Origin: Brachybacterium sp. UMB0905
Lineage (GTDB): Bacteria > Actinomycetota > Actinomycetes > Actinomycetales > Dermabacteraceae
Direction of reading: 5' to 3'
NCBI RefSeq assembly: GCF_002871795.1
Contig: NZ_PNHL01000006.1
Coordinates: 1 to 64,000, forward strand
DNA: 64,000 nucleotides
Shown here: piece by piece, positions 17,610-29,336 of the stretch
Numbering within the stretch: the stretch's first letter is position 1
Layout of the letters: every line of letters begins with the position of its first letter
Notes under the pieces: model-generated
Told to the model about the DNA's origin: nothing
Database searches by the model: none
What the model saw: only the letters and a program-made list of their open reading frames with translations
Translations under genes and position numbers: made by a program

Positions 17610-18320
17610 ATGGCACTGACCTTCGACCCGGCGACGGTGCGTCCGCTGATTCCGGCCCTGGCCCCGGCGGCGGCGGGAGTCGCGCACGGCCGGGAGGCAC
17701 CCTGCCTGACCCTGCTGGGCGGCAGCCGACTGATCGACCGCCTGCTGCACACCCTCGAGCAGCTGGGTCTCGGCGCACCCATCGTGCTCGCCCCGGCCCC
17801 CGCGCTGGCAGCGCTGCGGCAGGCCCTGCCGTCGGCGGTGCAGGTGCGCGGGGTCGAGGGCGATCGATCCGCCGCCCTGCGTGAGGGTCTCGCCGCCACG
17901 GACGCCCCGCTGCTGCTGATCCATGATGCGGAGCGGGCGCTCACCCCCCGCAGCGTGATCGAGCAGGTGCTGGGGGCGCTCACCGCTGACGTGGATGCGG
18001 TGGTGCCGGTCACGGCCGTGACGGACTCGGTGAAGGCGGTGCGGTCCGACGGGCTGCACAATGTGGACCGCGAGTCCCTGGCCACGCTGCAGAGCCCCCG
18101 GCTGCTGCGGCGCGAGCTGCTCGAGCAGGTTCTTGCCGCCCCTGCGGATGGGGGGACTGACGAAATCCAGCTGGCTCTCGCGCACGGGGCGCAGGTGCGC
18201 ACGGTGCCCGGCTCCCATGCGGGCGCCGCGATCGTGGATCGGCTCAGCCTGTGGCAGGCGCAGATCTCCCTGGGGCTGGCCCGGGACACCTCGCATCGCC
18301 ACGGCCTGGCCCGCAGCTGA
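17610..18320 (+). CDS. IspD-like protein lacking the catalytic motifs
   Basis: A 236-residue protein in the position normally held by ispD. The middle region still looks like IspD: LLLIHDAERALTPRSVIEQV matches the HDAARALTP region, and VTAVTDSVKAV matches the DTIKAV segment. The active site has gone: the N-terminal AAGxGxR...PK nucleotide loop is replaced by LAPAAAGVAHGREAP, VQTPQGF is LQSPRLL, the DDAS segment is missing, and FKIT is AAIV. It is open over its full length with normal codon use, so it is probably expressed but not a cytidylyltransferase. An intact IspD is encoded 0.3 kb away on the other strand. Confidence 0.75.
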   Translation: MALTFDPATVRPLIPALAPAAAGVAHGREAPCLTLLGGSRLIDRLLHTLEQLGLGAPIVLAPAPALAALRQALPSAVQVRGVEGDRSAALREGLAATDAPLLLIHDAERALTPRSVIEQVLGALTADVDAVVPVTAVTDSVKAVRSDGLHNVDRESLATLQSPRLLRRELLEQVLAAPADGGTDEIQLALAHGAQVRTVPGSHAGAAIVDRLSLWQAQISLGLARDTSHRHGLARS

Positions 18321-18341
18321 CGGGCTCAGCGGGGGCGGGAC

Positions 18342-18650
18342 TCAGCGGCGGCGGCTGCGAGCCACGGCGCGGAACTCGCCGAGCATGCGCCGCGGCTTGG
18401 ACAGCAGACTGCGCGGCAGCGAACTGGCCAGCTCCCCCGGATCCCGGCGCAGGCGCCGCAGCAGGCGGCGCGGCTTGGAGCTGATGCGCTGGCGCAGGTC
18501 CGGCAGGTAGTCCTCCGAGACGTCCAGGCGCGTCACGGCGCCGCAGCCGGTGCACTGGATCTCGGTGACGAACCGACCGGCGTACACCACCGCGTGCTCT
18601 GCCTCCTCATTGCAGGCGGTGCAGCGCAGGTAGCTCTCCTCGACGCTCAT
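18342..18650 (-). CDS. Small zinc-ribbon protein
   Basis: A 102-residue protein with two CxxC pairs (CTACN and CTGCG, about residues 10-13 and 33-36) that would bind one zinc ion, followed by a strongly basic, Arg/Leu-rich C terminus (RRLLRRLRRDPGEL, then SLLSKPRRML). The basic tail suggests nucleic-acid or membrane contact. The family is not recognised by name. It lies 10 nt downstream of the ispD stop on the same strand and may share its transcript. Confidence 0.65.
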   Translation of the reverse strand: MSVEESYLRCTACNEEAEHAVVYAGRFVTEIQCTGCGAVTRLDVSEDYLPDLRQRISSKPRRLLRRLRRDPGELASSLPRSLLSKPRRMLGEFRAVARSRRR

Positions 18651-18660
18651 CGGCTCCTCC

Positions 18661-19410
18661 TCAGCGGGACCTCAAACCTAGCGCGGCCACCACATCCTGG
18701 GCGAGCAGGAGGTCCTGCGCGTAGGTGATCTTGAAGTTCGTCTCCTCGCCGCGCACCCAGGTCACGGGGATATCCGTGTATTGCTCGGCGCAGGAGGCGG
18801 TGTCGGTGCCCACGAAGCCGTCCCGGGCCGCCGCCTCATAGGCATCCAGGATCGGGCTGGCCCGAAAACCCTGCGGGGTCTGCACCCGCACCATCGTCTC
18901 GTTCCCGACGCCGGGGGCCAGGCGCTCCCCCGGGGCGATGCCGACGAGGTCCTCGGCGGGGATGCCGGGGACGGCCCCGCCGGACTCCCGGGCGGCATGC
19001 AGCACCGCGGAGGCCAGGCCATGAGAGACCAGCGGACGGGCGGCGTCATGGATCAGCACGGTGTCCACCGCTCCGGAGTCGATGCGGTCGGCCAGATGCC
19101 GCAGCGCCAGCAGCTCCGACTCCTGGCGGGTGGAACCGCCGGGGATGATCTCCAGCGGGCACTCGGTCTCTCGGGTGGCCACGAAGCGGGCGTGTTCGAG
19201 GTCCTCGGGCCGCACCACGAACACCAGCAGGCCCACGCCCTGCACGGTGGCCAGGGTGTTCAGCCCCCAGGCGGCGATGGAACGGCCGGACAGCTGCAGG
19301 AAGGCCTTGTTGATCCCCGCGCCGACGCGGGTGCCAGAGCCCCCGGCGAGCACCACGGCAGCGGCCCGTCCGTGCAGGCGGGGGCGGCGGTGTCGGCGGA
19401 TCTGGCTCAC
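18661..19410 (-). CDS. ispD: 2-C-methyl-D-erythritol 4-phosphate cytidylyltransferase (IspD)
   Basis: A 249-residue IspD/TarI-family nucleotidyltransferase with all the motifs missing from the neighbour at 17610: VLAGGSGTRVGAGINKAF (residues 20-37), VLIHDAARPLVS, VQTPQGFRASPI, DTASCAEQ and NFKITYAQD. It should make CDP-methylerythritol in the MEP isoprenoid pathway, with IspF encoded nearby. A related role as a polyol-phosphate cytidylyltransferase for wall polymers cannot be fully excluded. The GTG start is chosen because TACGAT lies 6 nt upstream; the longer frame to 19440 would include that box. Confidence 0.82.
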   Translation of the reverse strand: MSQIRRHRRPRLHGRAAAVVLAGGSGTRVGAGINKAFLQLSGRSIAAWGLNTLATVQGVGLLVFVVRPEDLEHARFVATRETECPLEIIPGGSTRQESELLALRHLADRIDSGAVDTVLIHDAARPLVSHGLASAVLHAARESGGAVPGIPAEDLVGIAPGERLAPGVGNETMVRVQTPQGFRASPILDAYEAAARDGFVGTDTASCAEQYTDIPVTWVRGEETNFKITYAQDLLLAQDVVAALGLRSR

Positions 19411-19416
19411 CCCGGC

Positions 19417-19422
19417 ATCGTA
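19417..19422 (-). promoter_or_regulatory. -10 box TACGAT of the ispD leaderless promoter
   Basis: On the reverse strand TACGAT is followed by GCCGGG and the GTG start at 19410. No Shine-Dalgarno sequence is seen. Confidence 0.5.
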
Positions 19423-19518
19423 GACGTCCGCAGTGATCATGATGGAACCGCACAGCGCCTCGTGACAGAATCGACGACTGCCGCCCGTGCCCGCTGTCGC
19501 TGTCTGTCAGGAGATCGC

Positions 19519-19830
19519 ATGCTCACCATCGCCGTCGTGTGCGGCGCCGGGATCGCCACCTCCGCGCTGATCGCCGGTCAGGTCCGCGATCACATCGCAG
19601 CCTCCGGGCATCGCGCCCACGTCACGCAGGCCACCGTGATGGACCTGCTCTCCCCCGACTTCCAGGCCGATCTCGTGGTCTCGACCGTGGATCTGCCACC
19701 GGCGCTGGGCATCCCGGTGGTCTCCGCGATGCCGCTGCTGCTGCAGACCAACCCGGCCCAGACGTTCACGGACATCGACACGCTGCTGGCCCGCATCACC
19801 GGCACCGCGGGAGGGAAGGACGCCCGATGA
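19519..19830 (+). CDS. Orphan PTS EIIB-like protein
   Basis: A 103-residue protein of the lactose/cellobiose or galactitol EIIB fold. The phospho-cysteine loop is [12 protein letters not shown] at residues 5-16, directly after the first strand. No EIIA, EIIC, HPr or EI gene lies in the window. It has a good Shine-Dalgarno sequence (CAGGAG) and overlaps ispF by 4 nt, so it is translated with an isoprenoid gene. It may be a regulatory phospho-carrier or a remnant; the sequence cannot tell. Confidence 0.72.
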   Translation: MLTIAVVCGAGIATSALIAGQVRDHIAASGHRAHVTQATVMDLLSPDFQADLVVSTVDLPPALGIPVVSAMPLLLQTNPAQTFTDIDTLLARITGTAGGKDAR

Positions 19831-20363
19831 ACACCGATCGCACGATCGATACTGCGCCGATGCCGCTGCCGCGCGTGGGCACCGGCGTGGATGTGCACGC
19901 TGTGGCCCCGGAGGGAGCGGACCGCGAGCTGTGGGTGGCCGGGCTGCTCTGGCCCGGCGAGCGCGGGCTCGTGGGTCACTCGGACGCCGATGTGGCCTGC
20001 CACGCGGCCTGCGATGCGCTGTTCGCGGCGGCTGGCATCGGGGACCTGGGGTCCCATTTCGGGGTCGCTGACCCGCAGTGGGCCGGTGCGGCCGGGGCGA
20101 CGATGCTGCGCGAGGCCGCCCGTCGGGTACGGGAGGCCGGGTATCGGATTGGGAGTATCTCGGTGCAGGTGGTGGGGAATCGGCCCCGCCTGGCGACCCG
20201 CCGTGAGGAGGCCGTCGCGGTGATGAGCGAAGCCGCCGGCGCCCCCGTCTCCGTCTCCGGCACCACCACCGACGCCCTGGGCCTGACCGGCCGCGGGGAG
20301 GGCGTCGCGGCGATCGCCACCGCCCTCGTGGTGGCGCTGCCCCAGCCCGCGAAGGAGGCCTGA
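19827..20363 (+). CDS. ispF: 2-C-methyl-D-erythritol 2,4-cyclodiphosphate synthase
   Basis: A 178-residue MEP-pathway enzyme, a trimer with zinc between subunits. Metal ligands are in GTGVDVHA (Asp, His) and in the [16 protein letters not shown] segment; IGDLGSHFG and [15 protein letters not shown] complete the family pattern. It converts the product of IspE to the cyclic diphosphate. Its stop overlaps the ilvA start (TGATG) and its start overlaps the EIIB gene, so the three genes form one operon. Confidence 0.95.
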   Translation: MNTDRTIDTAPMPLPRVGTGVDVHAVAPEGADRELWVAGLLWPGERGLVGHSDADVACHAACDALFAAAGIGDLGSHFGVADPQWAGAAGATMLREAARRVREAGYRIGSISVQVVGNRPRLATRREEAVAVMSEAAGAPVSVSGTTTDALGLTGRGEGVAAIATALVVALPQPAKEA

Positions 20364-21664
20364 TGAGCACCACCGAACAGTCCGCTGACCGCACCCCGCT
20401 GCCCACGTCGGCAGCGGATGTGGAGGCTGCCGCTGAGCAGCTGGCCCCGGTGCTGCGCCGCACCCCGCTGGAGATGTGCCCGCGGCTGAGCGAGATCGCC
20501 GGGGTGCCGGTGTGGCTCAAGCGGGAGGACCTGCAGTCGGTGCGGTCCTACAAGCTGCGCGGCGCCCACCTGTTCATCGGCTCCCTGGAGCCCGCCGCGC
20601 GGGAGGCCGGGGTGGTGGCGGCGAGCGCCGGCAATCACGCCCAGGGCGTCGCGCGGGCCTGCCGCAGCCTGGGCATTCCCGGCCGGATCTACGTGCCGAG
20701 CACCACGCCGCGGCAGAAGCGCGAGCGGATCACCGCGATCGGCGGGGACCTCGTGGAGCTGGTGCTGGTGGGCGATACCTTCGACGATGCTGCGGAGGCC
20801 GCCGCCCGGGATGCGGAGACCAGCGGCGCCACGATGGTCCCGCCCTTCGATCATCCGCGGATCATGGCCGGGCAGGGCACGGTCGCGCTCGAGGCCGCCG
20901 AGCAGCTGCACCTCGAGCACGGCCGCGAGGTGGGCACGCTGGTGCTGCCGGTGGGCGGCGGAGGGCTGCTGGGCGGCTGCGGGGCGTGGCTGCGTGAGCG
21001 TCTGCCGGGGGCCCGGATCGTGGGTGTCGAGCCCGCGGGGGCGCCGTCGATGGCGGCGGCCCTGCGCGCGGGACGCCCCGTCGCGTTACCGGATATGGAC
21101 CGTTTCGTGGACGGTGCGGCGGTGCGCACCGTCGGCGCCGCACCGCTGGCGATGGCGCAGGCGCTGCAACCGGATCTCCTGGCCGTCGACGAAGGGGCGG
21201 TGTGCACCGAGATGCTGGCCCTGTACCAGGTCGATGGCATCATCGCCGAGCCGGCGGGGGCGCTCGCGGCCTCCGCCGTCGCCACCGGCGCACTCGGGGA
21301 TCTCACGGGGGCCGATGGGGATGTGGTGGTCGTAGTCTCCGGCGGCAACAATGACGTCTCGCGGTACAACGAGGTGGTCGAGCGTTCCCTGGTCCACGAG
21401 GGCCTCAAGCACTACTTCCTGGTGACGTTCCCGCAGGAGCCGGGAGCGCTGCGCCGCTTCCTGGACCGGGTGCTGGGCCCCACCGATGACATCGTGCTGT
21501 TCGACTACATCAAGCGCAACAACCGCGAGGAGGGCCCGGCCCTGGTGGGCCTCGAGATCAGCGCGAAGGAGGATCTCGAGCCGCTGATGGCCCGCATGGC
21601 GGCCTCGCGGATGGAGATCGAGCGGATCGACCCGCGCGACCCGATCTACCGCTACCTCACCTGA
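20363..21664 (+). CDS. ilvA: Threonine ammonia-lyase (threonine dehydratase)
   Basis: A 433-residue PLP enzyme of the fold-type II family. The Schiff-base lysine is in VRSYKLRGA near residue 63; ASAGNHAQGVA is the substrate loop; the glycine-rich phosphate loop is PVGGGGLLGG. The C-terminal 90 residues (HYFLVTFPQEPGALRRFL) form one ACT-like domain, as in biosynthetic enzymes inhibited by isoleucine. It makes 2-oxobutanoate for isoleucine synthesis. The start overlaps the ispF stop. Confidence 0.93.
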   Translation: MSTTEQSADRTPLPTSAADVEAAAEQLAPVLRRTPLEMCPRLSEIAGVPVWLKREDLQSVRSYKLRGAHLFIGSLEPAAREAGVVAASAGNHAQGVARACRSLGIPGRIYVPSTTPRQKRERITAIGGDLVELVLVGDTFDDAAEAAARDAETSGATMVPPFDHPRIMAGQGTVALEAAEQLHLEHGREVGTLVLPVGGGGLLGGCGAWLRERLPGARIVGVEPAGAPSMAAALRAGRPVALPDMDRFVDGAAVRTVGAAPLAMAQALQPDLLAVDEGAVCTEMLALYQVDGIIAEPAGALAASAVATGALGDLTGADGDVVVVVSGGNNDVSRYNEVVERSLVHEGLKHYFLVTFPQEPGALRRFLDRVLGPTDDIVLFDYIKRNNREEGPALVGLEISAKEDLEPLMARMAASRMEIERIDPRDPIYRYLT

Positions 21665-21684
21665 GGGGCCGAGCCCCCGCTCAG
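21661..21684. terminator. Shared terminator between ilvA and galE
   Basis: CTGAGGGGC-CGA-GCCCC followed by CGCTCAG gives a stem of GGGGC/GCCCC plus CTGAG/CTCAG with a 2-nt bulge. It overlaps both convergent stop codons. Confidence 0.45.
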
Positions 21685-22646
21685 GACTCGGCGCGTGCGG
21701 CGACGGCGGAGCTCACGATCTCGTCCAGGCCGTGCTGCGCCGACCAGCCCAGGGTCTGGGCGATGCGGTCCGCCGAGCAGATCAGGCGGGCCGGGTCCCC
21801 GGCGCGGCGCGGCCCCATCTCCGGGGTGATCTCGATGCCCTTGGCGCGGGCGATCGCCTCGATCACCTCGAGGACGCTCGACCCGGTGCCGGTGCCCACA
21901 TTGAACACCCGGTGCGGGCGGTCCTCGCCGCGCAGGTAGTCCAGGGCGGCCAGATGCGCTTCGGCGAGGTCCAGCACGTGCACGTAATCGCGGATGCAGG
22001 TGCCATCGGGCGTGTCGTAGTCATCGCCGAACACAACCGGCGCCTTCCCCTGCGCGAGACGGTCCAGGACGATCGGCACAAGGTTCATCACCGCGGTGTC
22101 GGCTAGCTCGGGCCAGCCGGCCCCGGCCACGTTGAAGTAGCGCAGCCCCACGGTACGCATCCCGTGGGCGCGCTCGGCATCGGCCAGCATCCACTCCCCC
22201 ACGTACTTCGTGGCGCCGTAGGGATTGATGGGCTGCGGTGTGAGGTCCTCGGTCACCAGGTCCACATCCGGCACGCCGTACACGGCGGCCGAGGAGGAGA
22301 ACACAACATCGCGCACCTGGGCGGAGGCGCAGGCCGCGAGGACGTTGGCGAGCCCGCCCACGTTGTCGTGCCAGTACATCTCCGGCTTCTCGACGGACTC
22401 CCCCACCTGCTTGTGGGCGGCGAAGTGGATGACCGAGTCCGCGCCCGAGGCGCGCAGGTGGAAGGCGAGCTTCTCCCGGGCATCCGGGAGGGTGACATCG
22501 AGTTCGATGAGCTCCGCTCCCGCGGTGCGCTCACGCAGGCCGGTGGAGAGGTCATCGACCACGACCACCTCCCGGTCCTGCTCCAGCAGGAGCCGCACCA
22601 CGTGCGACCCGATGTACCCGGCACCACCGATCACGAGAGTCGTCAT
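21681..22646 (-). CDS. galE: UDP-glucose 4-epimerase
   Basis: A 321-residue extended short-chain dehydrogenase. The NAD site is GGAGYIGSHV at residues 7-16; HFAAHKQVGES follows; the catalytic Ser is in VVFSSSAAVYG and the YxxxK pair in NPYGATKYVGE (near residue 142). FNVAGAG and the C-terminal substrate loop fit GalE. It interconverts UDP-glucose and UDP-galactose for envelope polymers or galactose use. The transcript is probably leaderless. Confidence 0.93.
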   Translation of the reverse strand: MTTLVIGGAGYIGSHVVRLLLEQDREVVVVDDLSTGLRERTAGAELIELDVTLPDAREKLAFHLRASGADSVIHFAAHKQVGESVEKPEMYWHDNVGGLANVLAACASAQVRDVVFSSSAAVYGVPDVDLVTEDLTPQPINPYGATKYVGEWMLADAERAHGMRTVGLRYFNVAGAGWPELADTAVMNLVPIVLDRLAQGKAPVVFGDDYDTPDGTCIRDYVHVLDLAEAHLAALDYLRGEDRPHRVFNVGTGTGSSVLEVIEAIARAKGIEITPEMGPRRAGDPARLICSADRIAQTLGWSAQHGLDEIVSSAVAARAES

Positions 22647-22652
22647 GGCACC

Positions 22653-22658
22653 AGCCTA
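22653..22658 (-). promoter_or_regulatory. -10 box TAGGCT of the galE leaderless promoter
   Basis: TAGGCT-GGTGCC-ATG on the reverse strand, with the start codon at 22646. The same 12 bases precede the phosphoglycerate mutase start at 58354. Confidence 0.55.
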
Positions 22659-22678
22659 CCCGGGGTGCGCCTCGCCGC

Positions 22679-26433
<3,755 letters not shown>

Positions 26434-26455
26434 TCCTGCCCGCCCGGGGCGCAGC

Positions 26456-26485
26456 GTCAGATCACCTGCTGGTCAGATCACCTGC
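26456..26485. repeat. 16-bp-period duplication at the mtr 3' end
   Basis: GTCAGATCACCTGC occurs at 26456-26469 and again at 26472-26485. The second copy contains the stop codon of the mycothione reductase gene. It looks like a local slippage duplication in a short convergent gap. Confidence 0.7.
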
Positions 26486-27912
26486 AGCAGCGCGTTCTCA
26501 ATGAGCTCCGGCATCGCCGGGTGGATCCAGTACTGGGTCTCGGCGATGTCCCGCGCACTCTGCCCGGTGCTCATCGCCTGGATCAGGATCTGGATCAGCG
26601 TCGTCGCCTCGGGGCCGATGATGTGTGCGCCGAGGATCTCGGTGGTCTCGGCATCCACGACAATGCTCGCAAAGCCCGTCTCGTCCTCCATCGCCCATCC
26701 ATAGGCGATCGCGCTGTAGTCCTGGCGCGCTACCCGAATGCTGCGGCCCTGCTCGCGGGCCTGGTCTGCGGTGAGCCCCACCCACGCCACCTGCGGGGAG
26801 GTGAACACGCCGCTGGGGATCGGCATGGTGTCCGAGCGGCGCAGCTGCTCGGGGTGCAGCAGGTTGTGGCGCACGATCCGCAGCTCATGGTTCGCCACGT
26901 GCTTGAGCTGGAAGGGGCTCGAGAGGTCGCCGAGTGCCCACACACCCTCGAGCACCTCGCCTCCGGAGAGGACCCGCTGATAGGGGTCCACGAGCACGCG
27001 CCCGTTTGCGGCGGTGTCGATTCCGGCCGCGGCAACATCCAGCAGGTCGGAGTTCGGGCGGCGCCCCACGGCGACCAGCAGCTCCTGGGCACGCACCACG
27101 GCCTCGCCGCCATCGCGCGGCCCGCGCAGCTCAACCCCGTCGGCCGTGCGCTGCACGCTTGCCACGTCCAGGTTCTTCTCCAGGTGCAGCCGGGCATCGA
27201 GGATCTCGGTGAGTCGGGCGGAGATCTCCGGATCCGCGCCGCGCAGCACCCGGTCGCGCCGGGCGATGAGCGTGACCTCCACCCCGAGAGAGGCGAAAAT
27301 GTGCGCCATCTCCACGGCGATCACTCCAGAGCCGAGAATCGCCAGGGATGCCGGCAGCTCGGGGATCCGCATGATGGTGTCCGAGGTGTGGGGCTGCGCC
27401 TCAGCGAGACCGGGGATGGGCGGCAGCTCGGGGCGTGACCCGGCGCCCAGCACGATGGTGTCGGCCGTGATGCGCCGGGTCCGGGGGCCGTCGGTGTCCG
27501 CGGCGGCGGTGACCTCGAGGGTCTTCGGGCCGGTGAACCGCGCGGTGCCGCGCAGCAGCGTGAGGTTCGCATTGTCCGGGTGGTCGCGCCGGTACTGTTC
27601 ACCGCCATCGCTGATGGGGTCGATGCGCCCGAAGATCCGGTCGCGGATCGCCAGCCAGTCCACGTGCCGCAGCTGCTGGCTGAGACCGAAGCGCCCGGAG
27701 ATCGCCGGGGTGTGGGCGAGGTTCGCGGTGTGCACGAACATCTTGGTGGGGATGCAGCCGAGGTTCAGGCAGGTTCCGCCGAACACACCGCGCGGCCCCA
27801 CCCCCCGGTCGATCTGGACGATCGAGGATCCGGCCAGCTCCGGGCCGGGCAGGGAGTTCGCGGATCCGGAGCCCACCAGGGCGATATCGAAATGCTGGGC
27901 GTCATCAGTCAC
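26473..27912 (-). CDS. mtr: Mycothione reductase
   Basis: A 479-residue flavoprotein disulfide reductase. The redox pair is in GGTCLNLGCIPTK near residues 45-57; the FAD site starts at DIALVGSGSAN; the NADPH site is AILGSGVIAVEMAH followed by the Arg-bearing IARRDR; and the dimer-interface histidine is in YWIHPAMPELIENA. Mtr keeps mycothiol, the actinobacterial glutathione substitute, reduced. The GTG start at 27912 follows TAGATT by 7 nt; the open frame continues upstream without family similarity. Confidence 0.9.
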   Translation of the reverse strand: MTDDAQHFDIALVGSGSANSLPGPELAGSSIVQIDRGVGPRGVFGGTCLNLGCIPTKMFVHTANLAHTPAISGRFGLSQQLRHVDWLAIRDRIFGRIDPISDGGEQYRRDHPDNANLTLLRGTARFTGPKTLEVTAAADTDGPRTRRITADTIVLGAGSRPELPPIPGLAEAQPHTSDTIMRIPELPASLAILGSGVIAVEMAHIFASLGVEVTLIARRDRVLRGADPEISARLTEILDARLHLEKNLDVASVQRTADGVELRGPRDGGEAVVRAQELLVAVGRRPNSDLLDVAAAGIDTAANGRVLVDPYQRVLSGGEVLEGVWALGDLSSPFQLKHVANHELRIVRHNLLHPEQLRRSDTMPIPSGVFTSPQVAWVGLTADQAREQGRSIRVARQDYSAIAYGWAMEDETGFASIVVDAETTEILGAHIIGPEATTLIQILIQAMSTGQSARDIAETQYWIHPAMPELIENALLQVI

Positions 27913-27919
27913 GTTCCCC

Positions 27920-27925
27920 AATCTA
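27920..27925 (-). promoter_or_regulatory. -10 box TAGATT of the mtr promoter
   Basis: TAGATT-GGGGAAC-GTG on the reverse strand, a 7-nt spacing, so the transcript would begin at or within one base of the start codon. Confidence 0.45.
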
Positions 27926-27982
27926 CTGCGCCCCGCTGGCGTCCTGCGGCGGCCGCCCCTGCCCCGAGAGCAGAACTGCCCA

Positions 27983-28003
27983 GCTGGGGGCGAGCCCCCC
28001 AGC
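27983..28003. other. 8-bp hairpin in the mtr/oxidoreductase-fragment gap
   Basis: GCTGGGGG-CGAGC-CCCCCAGC, a perfect 8-bp stem with a 5-nt loop, in a region that lies 5' to both flanking genes. It does not end either gene; it could be a relic or an RNA structure. Confidence 0.35.
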
Positions 28004-28011
28004 AGATCTGA

Positions 28012-28023
28012 TATCGGCCGATA
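28012..28023. promoter_or_regulatory. Palindrome TATCGGCCGATA
   Basis: A perfect 12-bp palindrome about 95 bp upstream of the oxidoreductase fragment and about 100 bp upstream of mtr. It could be a regulator operator; no regulator gene is adjacent. Confidence 0.4.
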
Positions 28024-28116
28024 GTGTGACTCTTGACGACGCTGATCGGCTCCCCACCCGATCACTTCACCCGAGTGCCCACGGCGCCGATGTGAGCATG
28101 CCAGATGGAGCCGACC

Positions 28117-28359
28117 ATGACCGCTGCCCCCACGTCCGCACCTCCCGCTGCCGGGGGCGCCGTCGTCGAGCGCGACGGCGAGGAGATCACCATCGACGGT
28201 TGCTCGAAGATCGTGCTGGCCCCCGGCGTGAAGACCCGCCAGGTGCTCGAGGGTGCACAGACCCTCGTGCCGGAGGTCCACCACATCGGTGATGCGAAGC
28301 AGACCCGCAACGCGGTCTCGGCAATCTGGGAGGGTGCACGGGTGGCGCTGGCCATCTGA
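28117..28359 (+). pseudogene. C-terminal fragment of an enoate/dienoyl-CoA reductase-like flavoprotein
   Basis: An 80-residue open frame whose sequence (VVERDGEEITIDGCSKIVLAPGV, then PEVHHIGDAKQTRNAVSAIWEG) resembles the end of the FAD/NAD(P)-binding part of old-yellow-enzyme-fusion reductases, where GDA...R.A..AI.EG is the flavin-contacting tail. The 500-600 residues that should precede it are absent, and no related sequence is seen upstream. It is either a pseudogene remnant or a small orphan protein. An ATG at 28105 is an alternative start; neither has a good Shine-Dalgarno sequence. Confidence 0.5.
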
Positions 28360-28422
28360 TCCGGCATCGATCCCGGGGAGCCCCGACGCATCCCCATCGG
28401 CGCGAGCCGGTCATCACCCCCG

Positions 28423-28428
28423 TAGGCT
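28423..28428 (+). promoter_or_regulatory. -10 box TAGGCT of the rlmA-like gene
   Basis: TAGGCT-GTGGTG-ATG, six bases between box and start codon at 28435, with no Shine-Dalgarno sequence. Confidence 0.5.
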
Positions 28429-28434
28429 GTGGTG

Positions 28435-29313
28435 ATGACCGGCTCGTCTGCTGTCGTGGGGGAATCCGGACGCCCCACATTCCCCTCTGCCCTCGCCGCC
28501 TGGCTGACGGTGCTGCGCTGCCCCCTGTGTGATGACGGCCTGCACGCCCAGGGCCGCACCCTGCGCTGCCCCCGCGGGCACAGCGCGGATCTGGCACGGG
28601 CCGGGTATGTGTCGCTGCTCGGCGGCACGCCGGCCCGCAGCGGGGATGACGATGACATGGCGCGGGCCCGGGACCGTTTCCTCGCCACCGGCGCCTATGA
28701 GCCGCTGCGCCAGAAGCTGGCACAGCGCGCCGCGGCCTGCGCGCCGTCACGGGTGCTGGATGTGGGCGGCGGCACCGGGTGGTATCTCGCCGGGGTGCTC
28801 GATGCGGTGCCGGGGGCGCTCGGGCTCACGACCGACACCTCCGCCCGGGCGCTGCGCTTTGCGGCCCGGGCGCATGAGCGCGCTGCCGCTGCCGCGTGGG
28901 ATGTGTTCCGGCCCTTCCCCTTGGCCGATGGGTCCGTGGATCTGCTGCTGGATGTGTTTGCGCCGCGCAACCCTGCCGAGTTCGCGCGGGTGCTCGGGGA
29001 CCGGGGAACCCTGCTGGTGGTGCGCCCGGCCCCGGATCATCTGGCGCAGCTGCGGGCGGCGGTGCCGACGATGGTCGCGCCGGATCCGCGCAAGGAGGAG
29101 CGTTTGCATGAGGCGCTGGATCCGCTGTTCGAACAGATCGAGACCGTGCCGCTGCGCTGGAGCTTCACTGCGCCGCCTGCCGCGGCGCGGGACCTGGTGG
29201 CGATGACGCCGAGCGCCCGCCATGTCAGCCCCGAGCAGCTCGGCGCTGTAGAGCAGCACGGGCAGCTGGAGGTCACCGCTTCGATGGTGCTGACGCAGCT
29301 GCGCACGCGCTGA
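28435..29313 (+). CDS. RlmA-family 23S rRNA guanine methyltransferase
   Basis: A 292-residue SAM-dependent methyltransferase with an N-terminal zinc site (CPLC ... CPRGHSADLARAGYV, about residues 29-58) typical of RlmA enzymes, which methylate G745 or G748 of 23S rRNA. The SAM site is VLDVGGGTGWYL near residue 107, and LDVFAPRN follows. In Gram-positive bacteria the RlmA(II) branch modifies G748 and affects tylosin-type macrolide binding; which guanine is used here cannot be told. Confidence 0.82.
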   Translation: MTGSSAVVGESGRPTFPSALAAWLTVLRCPLCDDGLHAQGRTLRCPRGHSADLARAGYVSLLGGTPARSGDDDDMARARDRFLATGAYEPLRQKLAQRAAACAPSRVLDVGGGTGWYLAGVLDAVPGALGLTTDTSARALRFAARAHERAAAAAWDVFRPFPLADGSVDLLLDVFAPRNPAEFARVLGDRGTLLVVRPAPDHLAQLRAAVPTMVAPDPRKEERLHEALDPLFEQIETVPLRWSFTAPPAAARDLVAMTPSARHVSPEQLGAVEQHGQLEVTASMVLTQLRTR

Positions 29314-29336
29314 TCCCGGCCCGGTGAGCCGGCGGT

